64,000 nt of DNA from contig JADKGE010000007.1 of assembly GCA_016717115.1 (NCBI GenBank), forward strand, positions 1 through 64,000. The letters are read 5' to 3'. The notes beneath the pieces were generated by a model. It had not been told where the DNA came from. It made no database searches and saw only the letters and a list, made by a program, of their open reading frames with translations. A program made the position numbers and the translations under genes. Below, in pieces: positions 60,252 to 64,000 of the stretch. Within the stretch, counting starts at the first letter, position 1. Each line of letters starts with the position of its first letter. Source of the DNA: Actinomycetota bacterium (lineage in GTDB: Bacteria > Actinomycetota > Actinomycetes > S36-B12).

Positions 60252-60365
60252 GCCGCTCACGGCGCAAGGATCCCACCCCCGGCTCACGTCGCCGTCATGA
60301 GCGACCTCGGGAGTTCCTAGACTTCCGGCGTGCCCCTGCCTGCCTCGCCGAGTCCCTGAGATCCG

Positions 60366-61175
60366 ATGCCGGAGGGTCACGTCGTCCATCACCAGGCCCG
60401 TCTGCTCGGACGGGCCTTCTCGCGTCGCCCGGTCGAGGTGGACAGCCCGCAGGGTCGGTTCGCCGAGGGGGCGGCGCGGGTCACCGGCCACGTCGTGCGG
60501 CGGGTTGAGGCGCACGGCAAGCACCTGTTCATCGCGTTCGACAACGACCTGTGGATCCACGTGCACCTCGGCCTGTTCGGCAAGTGGCGGATGGGCAGGG
60601 GCGAGCCGCCGCCGGTGGTCGGCCAGGTGCGCCTGCGACTGGCGTCCGCCACTGCACATGCCGAGCTTCGCGGGCCGACGGTGTGCGAGGTGCTGTCGTC
60701 GGACGAGAAGCGGGCCGCCGTGCGGAGGATCGGCCCGGATCCTATTCGCAAGGACGCCGATCCTGAGCGTGCGCGCGAGCGTGTGGTGCGCAGCAGCGCG
60801 CCGATCGGTTCGCTGCTCATGGACCAAGAGGTGTTCGCCGGCGTGGGGAACATCTACCGAGCAGAGGTGCTCTTTCGGCACGGGATCAACCCGCACCGGC
60901 TCGGCAGCGCGATCAGTGCCGAGGAGTTCGACGCGCTGTGGGCGGATCTCGTCGCACTGATGGTGAAAGGCACGAAGCGGGGCCGCATCGACACGGTTCG
61001 CGACGAGCACCTGCCTGAGGCGATGGGCCGTGCGCCACGTGAGGACCGTCATGGCGGCGAGGTCTATGTGTACCGTCGCGACGGTCGCGCGTGCTACGTC
61101 TGCGGGACGGTCATCCGGCTGGCCGACCTTCAGGGCCGCAAGCTGTACTGGTGCCCGACCTGTCAGCCCGACTGA
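60366..61175 (+). CDS. Fpg/Nei-family DNA glycosylase
   Basis: The 269-residue enzyme should excise oxidised bases and cut the strand by beta/delta elimination. The N-terminus is MPEGHVVH, with catalytic Pro2 and Glu3, followed by HGKHLFIAFDNDLWIHVHLGLFGKW. The H2TH region has QEVFAGVGNIYRAEVLFRHGI, and a zinc finger ends the protein (CYVCGT, then CPTC). The PEGH start and overall layout are those of actinobacterial Nei1-like proteins rather than MutM (PELPEV). Its 3' end overlaps the convergent DUF3159 gene by 13 bp. Confidence 0.93.
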   Translation: MPEGHVVHHQARLLGRAFSRRPVEVDSPQGRFAEGAARVTGHVVRRVEAHGKHLFIAFDNDLWIHVHLGLFGKWRMGRGEPPPVVGQVRLRLASATAHAELRGPTVCEVLSSDEKRAAVRRIGPDPIRKDADPERARERVVRSSAPIGSLLMDQEVFAGVGNIYRAEVLFRHGINPHRLGSAISAEEFDALWADLVALMVKGTKRGRIDTVRDEHLPEAMGRAPREDRHGGEVYVYRRDGRACYVCGTVIRLADLQGRKLYWCPTCQPD

Positions 61176-61903
61176 GCGTCCGACCCGTCGGCCGGCTCGA
61201 ATCGGGGGTGGCGCACGCCCGCGTGGTCGCCCGGCAGCGCCCTCCTGATCAGCCACCACGACGCGCCGATGGTGACGATGGTCAGGCCGTAGAAGAAGGC
61301 GCCGGACGCGGCCAGGGCCCAGAGCTGGTTGCCGTCGATGAAGAACGCGAGTAGCGCAGCGCGGACGGCGTTGAGCACGGCCCACGGCCAGCTGGCCCAG
61401 GTGTAGGCGCGGACGAGATCGGGATCCTTGCGCCATGACATCTTGGTGCCGACCAGCGGGCCGAGGACGACGCCGATGAGCGGCCACCGGATGAGGTTGG
61501 CGACCACGAACGCGAGCGCCGATGCCACGTTGAGCAGCACCCGCGGCCAGAAGAAGTCCGCAGCGCTACCGGTGCGACTGGCGATGTAGGCGCTCACGAG
61601 GACGAGGAGCAGCGAGGCCAGCGCCCGGGCCGGATGCTTCCGCTCGAGGAGCCGCCAGATGGTGAAGCCCACGGCGAGGACGACGGCTGCGCCGATGGCC
61701 CAGCCGAGGTCGGTCTCCGCGGAGCCGCCGAGGCCCAGGTACACCGTGATGAAGACCAGCGGCGGAAGGATGCTCTCCATCGCGCCTCGGACGCCGCCGA
61801 GCAGGGTCGAGAACGGGTGACGCAGCGGCGCGCCGGCGGCGTCCGCGTCGGGGTGCTGCTCGCCCCCATCCGCCTGCGCGCTGTGTGGCTGTGTCACGGG
61901 CAC
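61163..61903 (-). CDS. DUF3159 family membrane protein
   Basis: The 246-residue protein has about six membrane helices after a hydrophilic start. Pattern blocks are LRHPFSTLLGGVRGAMESILPPLVFI, FFWPRVLLNVASALAFVVANLIRWPLIGVVLGPL and WRKDPDLVRAYTWASWPWAVLNAVRA, as in DUF3159 proteins of actinobacteria. Function is unknown. It is divergent from the methyltransferase gene with 24 bp between starts, leaving little room for two separate promoters. Confidence 0.9.
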   Translation of the reverse strand: MPVTQPHSAQADGGEQHPDADAAGAPLRHPFSTLLGGVRGAMESILPPLVFITVYLGLGGSAETDLGWAIGAAVVLAVGFTIWRLLERKHPARALASLLLVLVSAYIASRTGSAADFFWPRVLLNVASALAFVVANLIRWPLIGVVLGPLVGTKMSWRKDPDLVRAYTWASWPWAVLNAVRAALLAFFIDGNQLWALAASGAFFYGLTIVTIGASWWLIRRALPGDHAGVRHPRFEPADGSDAQSG

Positions 61904-61927
61904 ACGTTAGCGGCTAGCGTCGAGGCC

Positions 61928-62749
61928 ATGACCGACACCGTGTCACCACAGGAAGCCGACGCTGCGACGGAAAAGCTGCTCGGGCAATGGCGGTCGGACC
62001 TTGCTTCGTGGGCCATTCCGGACGAGATCCTCGGCCAGGCGGATGAGTCGCCGTGGACGCATCCGGTCTCCATGTTCACGGTCGACGACGAGATCGCGGA
62101 CTCGAACTCGCACGCCCGTGCCCGCGACGCCGTTCCCACCGGGGGCAGTGTCCTCGACGTCGGCAGCGGCGGCGGCCGAGCGGCGATGGCGCTCGTCCCT
62201 CCCGCCGGTTCCCTCGTTGCTGTGGACCACCAGCAGGAAATGCTCGACGCCTTCGCCGATGCGGCCACTCGGCGCGGCGTTCGCGCCCGGCTTGTCTTGG
62301 GTGACTGGCCCGACGTGGCTGACGACACCCCGGAGTGCGACGTCGTCGTGTGCCACCACGTCGCCTACAACGTGGCCGACATCGCGCCGTTCCTTCGAGC
62401 GCTCGACGACCATGCCGCCAGGCGCGTCGTCCTCGAGCTGCCCATGCATCATCCGATGTCGAACATGAACCCGCTGTGGAAGAAGTTCTGGGATCTCGAC
62501 CGGCCGACCCGGCCGACGGCGCACGACCTGGAGGCCATCGCCCTCGCGCTCGGCTTCGATGCGCATCTCGAGGTCTGGCAGGACGAGACCTGGGGGCGGC
62601 GCGTGACGCTCCCGGACGCCGAGCGGGTGCGGTTCGCCCGTATTCGGCTGTGCCTGTCGGCCGATCGGGATGCTGAGGTGGCGGCGGCCCTCATCGCGCA
62701 GGCCGATGCCCAGCCCCGGGAGGTCGCGACGCTGTGGTGGGACGTCTGA
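61928..62749 (+). CDS. Class I SAM-dependent methyltransferase
   Basis: The 273-residue protein has motif I SVLDVGSGGGRAAMAL, a following LVAVDHQQEMLDAF, RARLVLGDWPDV and VVVCHHVAYNVADI, all standard for class I methyltransferases. The substrate is unknown. The N-terminal stretch (WRSDLASWAIPDEILGQADESPW) is typical of a conserved actinobacterial group. It precedes the cysteine-desulfurase-like gene by 26 bp. Confidence 0.88.
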   Translation: MTDTVSPQEADAATEKLLGQWRSDLASWAIPDEILGQADESPWTHPVSMFTVDDEIADSNSHARARDAVPTGGSVLDVGSGGGRAAMALVPPAGSLVAVDHQQEMLDAFADAATRRGVRARLVLGDWPDVADDTPECDVVVCHHVAYNVADIAPFLRALDDHAARRVVLELPMHHPMSNMNPLWKKFWDLDRPTRPTAHDLEAIALALGFDAHLEVWQDETWGRRVTLPDAERVRFARIRLCLSADRDAEVAAALIAQADAQPREVATLWWDV

Positions 62750-62775
62750 CCCACGCGGTGCAGTTAGATGATGCG

Positions 62776-63987
62776 ATGACCTACGACGTCGACCGCCTGC
62801 GCGCCCGGATCCCCGCCCTCGCCGATGGCACCGCCTACTTCGATGGCCCCGGTGGCACGCAGACGCCCGACATCGTGGCGGAGGCCGTCGCGACGGCCAT
62901 GACCTCTGGCGTGTCGAACCGCGGACGCACCACCCTGGCGGAACGTCACGCGGACGACATCACGATGGAGGCACGGATAGCCGGAGCCGACCTCGTCAAT
63001 GCAGACCCCCGGGGGATCGTCTTCGGCCGCAGCATGACGGAGCTGACGTTCGAGGTGGCCCGCACCCTGGCCCAGGGGTGGGGCCTGGGTGACGAGGTGA
63101 TCGTTACCCGGCTCGACCATGACGGCAACATCCGACCCTGGGTCACGTATGCCGAGCGCGCCGGCGCCACCGTGCGGTGGGCCGAGTTCGACCCCGGCAC
63201 GGGTGCCCTGTCCGTCGACGACGTGGCCCGGCTGCTGAGCGACCGAACCCGGCTGGTCGCGGTCACCGGGGCATCGAACCTGCTGGGCACGCGGCCCGAC
63301 GTCGCGGCCATCGGCGAGGCGGTCGGCCGCACCGACGCCCTCTACTACGTCGACGGAGTGCACCTGACCGCCCATGCGCCCATCGACATGGCGTCGATCG
63401 GCGCGGACTTCTTCGTCTGCAGCCCCTACAAGTTCCTGGGACCGCACATCGGCATGCTCGCGGCGTCGCCCGCCCTGCTCGAGACCCTGCACCCCGACAA
63501 GCTGCGCCCGTCGACCGAGGAGGTGCCGGATCGCTTCGAGCTCGGCACACTGCCGTACGAACTCCTCGCCGGCGTGACGGCCGCGATCGACGTCCTGGCC
63601 GACCTCGTTCCCGGCGACGAGGACGCGATGTCGCGCCGCGACCGGATCGTGCGGTCGATGTCGGTCCTCGAGGAGTACGAGGACGAACTGCGGGATCGCA
63701 TGCGTGCGGGCCTGGACGCGATCGACGGCGTGCACTGCCGTGGACATGCTCCGCAGCGCACGCCGACGGAGCTGTTCCTCGTCGACGGCGTATCACCGCA
63801 CGACGTGCACCGCCGACTGGCGCAGGTGGGCGTCAACGCGCCCGCGGGATCCTTCTACGCGATCGAGCCGGCGGAGTGGATGGGACTGGGAGCAGCCGGG
63901 GCGGTGCGGGCGGGGCTGGCGCCGTACACCAACGCGGAGGACGTCGATCGGCTGCTCGCGGGCGTCGCGGACATCGCCGGTACGTAG
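62776..63987 (+). CDS. Cysteine desulfurase-like PLP enzyme (NifS-like)
   Basis: The 403-residue fold-type I PLP enzyme belongs to the class V aminotransferase/cysteine desulfurase-like group (FDGPGGTQTP near the start, IVTRLDHDGNIRPW, YYVDGVHLTAHAPIDM, and CSPYKFLGPHIG with the PLP Lys). It lacks a clear active-site Cys loop of SufS or IscS, and no SUF or ISC genes are near, so a role in Fe-S assembly is not implied. It may be a lyase or aminotransferase. The ATG start is chosen 14 codons into the open frame. It ends just inside the window. Confidence 0.86.
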   Translation: MTYDVDRLRARIPALADGTAYFDGPGGTQTPDIVAEAVATAMTSGVSNRGRTTLAERHADDITMEARIAGADLVNADPRGIVFGRSMTELTFEVARTLAQGWGLGDEVIVTRLDHDGNIRPWVTYAERAGATVRWAEFDPGTGALSVDDVARLLSDRTRLVAVTGASNLLGTRPDVAAIGEAVGRTDALYYVDGVHLTAHAPIDMASIGADFFVCSPYKFLGPHIGMLAASPALLETLHPDKLRPSTEEVPDRFELGTLPYELLAGVTAAIDVLADLVPGDEDAMSRRDRIVRSMSVLEEYEDELRDRMRAGLDAIDGVHCRGHAPQRTPTELFLVDGVSPHDVHRRLAQVGVNAPAGSFYAIEPAEWMGLGAAGAVRAGLAPYTNAEDVDRLLAGVADIAGT

Positions 63988-64000
63988 ACCCGCCGGGTCA

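Noticed and set aside
1..64000. CRISPR arrays, rRNA genes or phage structural genes
   Set aside because: No regularly spaced direct repeats, no rRNA signatures and no capsid, terminase or tail genes were seen.

Overview
The window is a stretch of high-GC actinobacterial chromosome. The markers are a mycothiol-dependent formaldehyde dehydrogenase, an F420-type (Ddn-like) nitroreductase, a WS/DGAT acyltransferase, Tad pilus genes, a DUF222/HNH protein, DUF3159, DUF4333 and DUF5130 proteins, group II truncated haemoglobin and an SsbB-like protein beside ettA. Genus cannot be fixed from the sequence alone; nothing points to a plasmid or phage. Coding density is high and G/C-ending codons dominate throughout.

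Region by region: 1-2225 is the end of a Tad pilus locus (tadB end, then tadC split by a decayed IS256-family insertion whose right end abuts the lost tadC tail). 2232-7000 holds a TesB thioesterase, two lipoproteins, a tocopherol-cyclase-like protein and a small membrane protein paired with a methyltransferase. 7021-12155 is a divergent metabolic cassette: an APC permease facing a sphingosine-1-phosphate-lyase-like PLP enzyme that is tightly coupled to an FGGY kinase. 12248-16292 carries DUF222/HNH, phosphofructokinase and WS/DGAT. 16332-23129 carries a HerA-like ATPase, a LacI regulator, a zinc metallopeptidase and a RecQ helicase with a C-terminal phosphoribosyltransferase-like domain. 23200-29055 contains a polytopic membrane protein divergent from a glycosyltransferase-2/GH18-CBM operon that looks like an exopolysaccharide module.

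31368-34093 is a decayed integrative element in a tRNA-Arg(UCU) gene: a perfect 43-bp direct repeat of the tRNA 3' end bounds about 2.7 kb holding an integrase C-terminal remnant, an RsbRD-like protein and a frameshifted IS110-type transposase. 34187-38068 has the mycothiol detoxification pair, a 72-bp perfect palindrome, a CbiX-like chelatase and an MFS transporter. 38220-64000 is mostly housekeeping: ssb, ettA, a thioesterase, a minus-strand stack of six genes linked by overlaps of a few bases (prolyl oligopeptidase, MscS, SDR, globin, alpha-glucosidase, M20 hydrolase), amidase, malQ, DUF5130, a DUF559 nuclease-like gene between two related palindromes, pepN, DCC protein, DUF429, Nei glycosylase, DUF3159, a methyltransferase and a cysteine-desulfurase-like enzyme.

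Three otherwise well-preserved genes (secreted protein near 29.9 kb, mscR near 35.69 kb, amidase near 51.67 kb) each carry a single frameshift. Either the assembly has indel errors or these genes are recently inactivated; raw reads would decide. No CRISPR array, rRNA or replication origin was seen.
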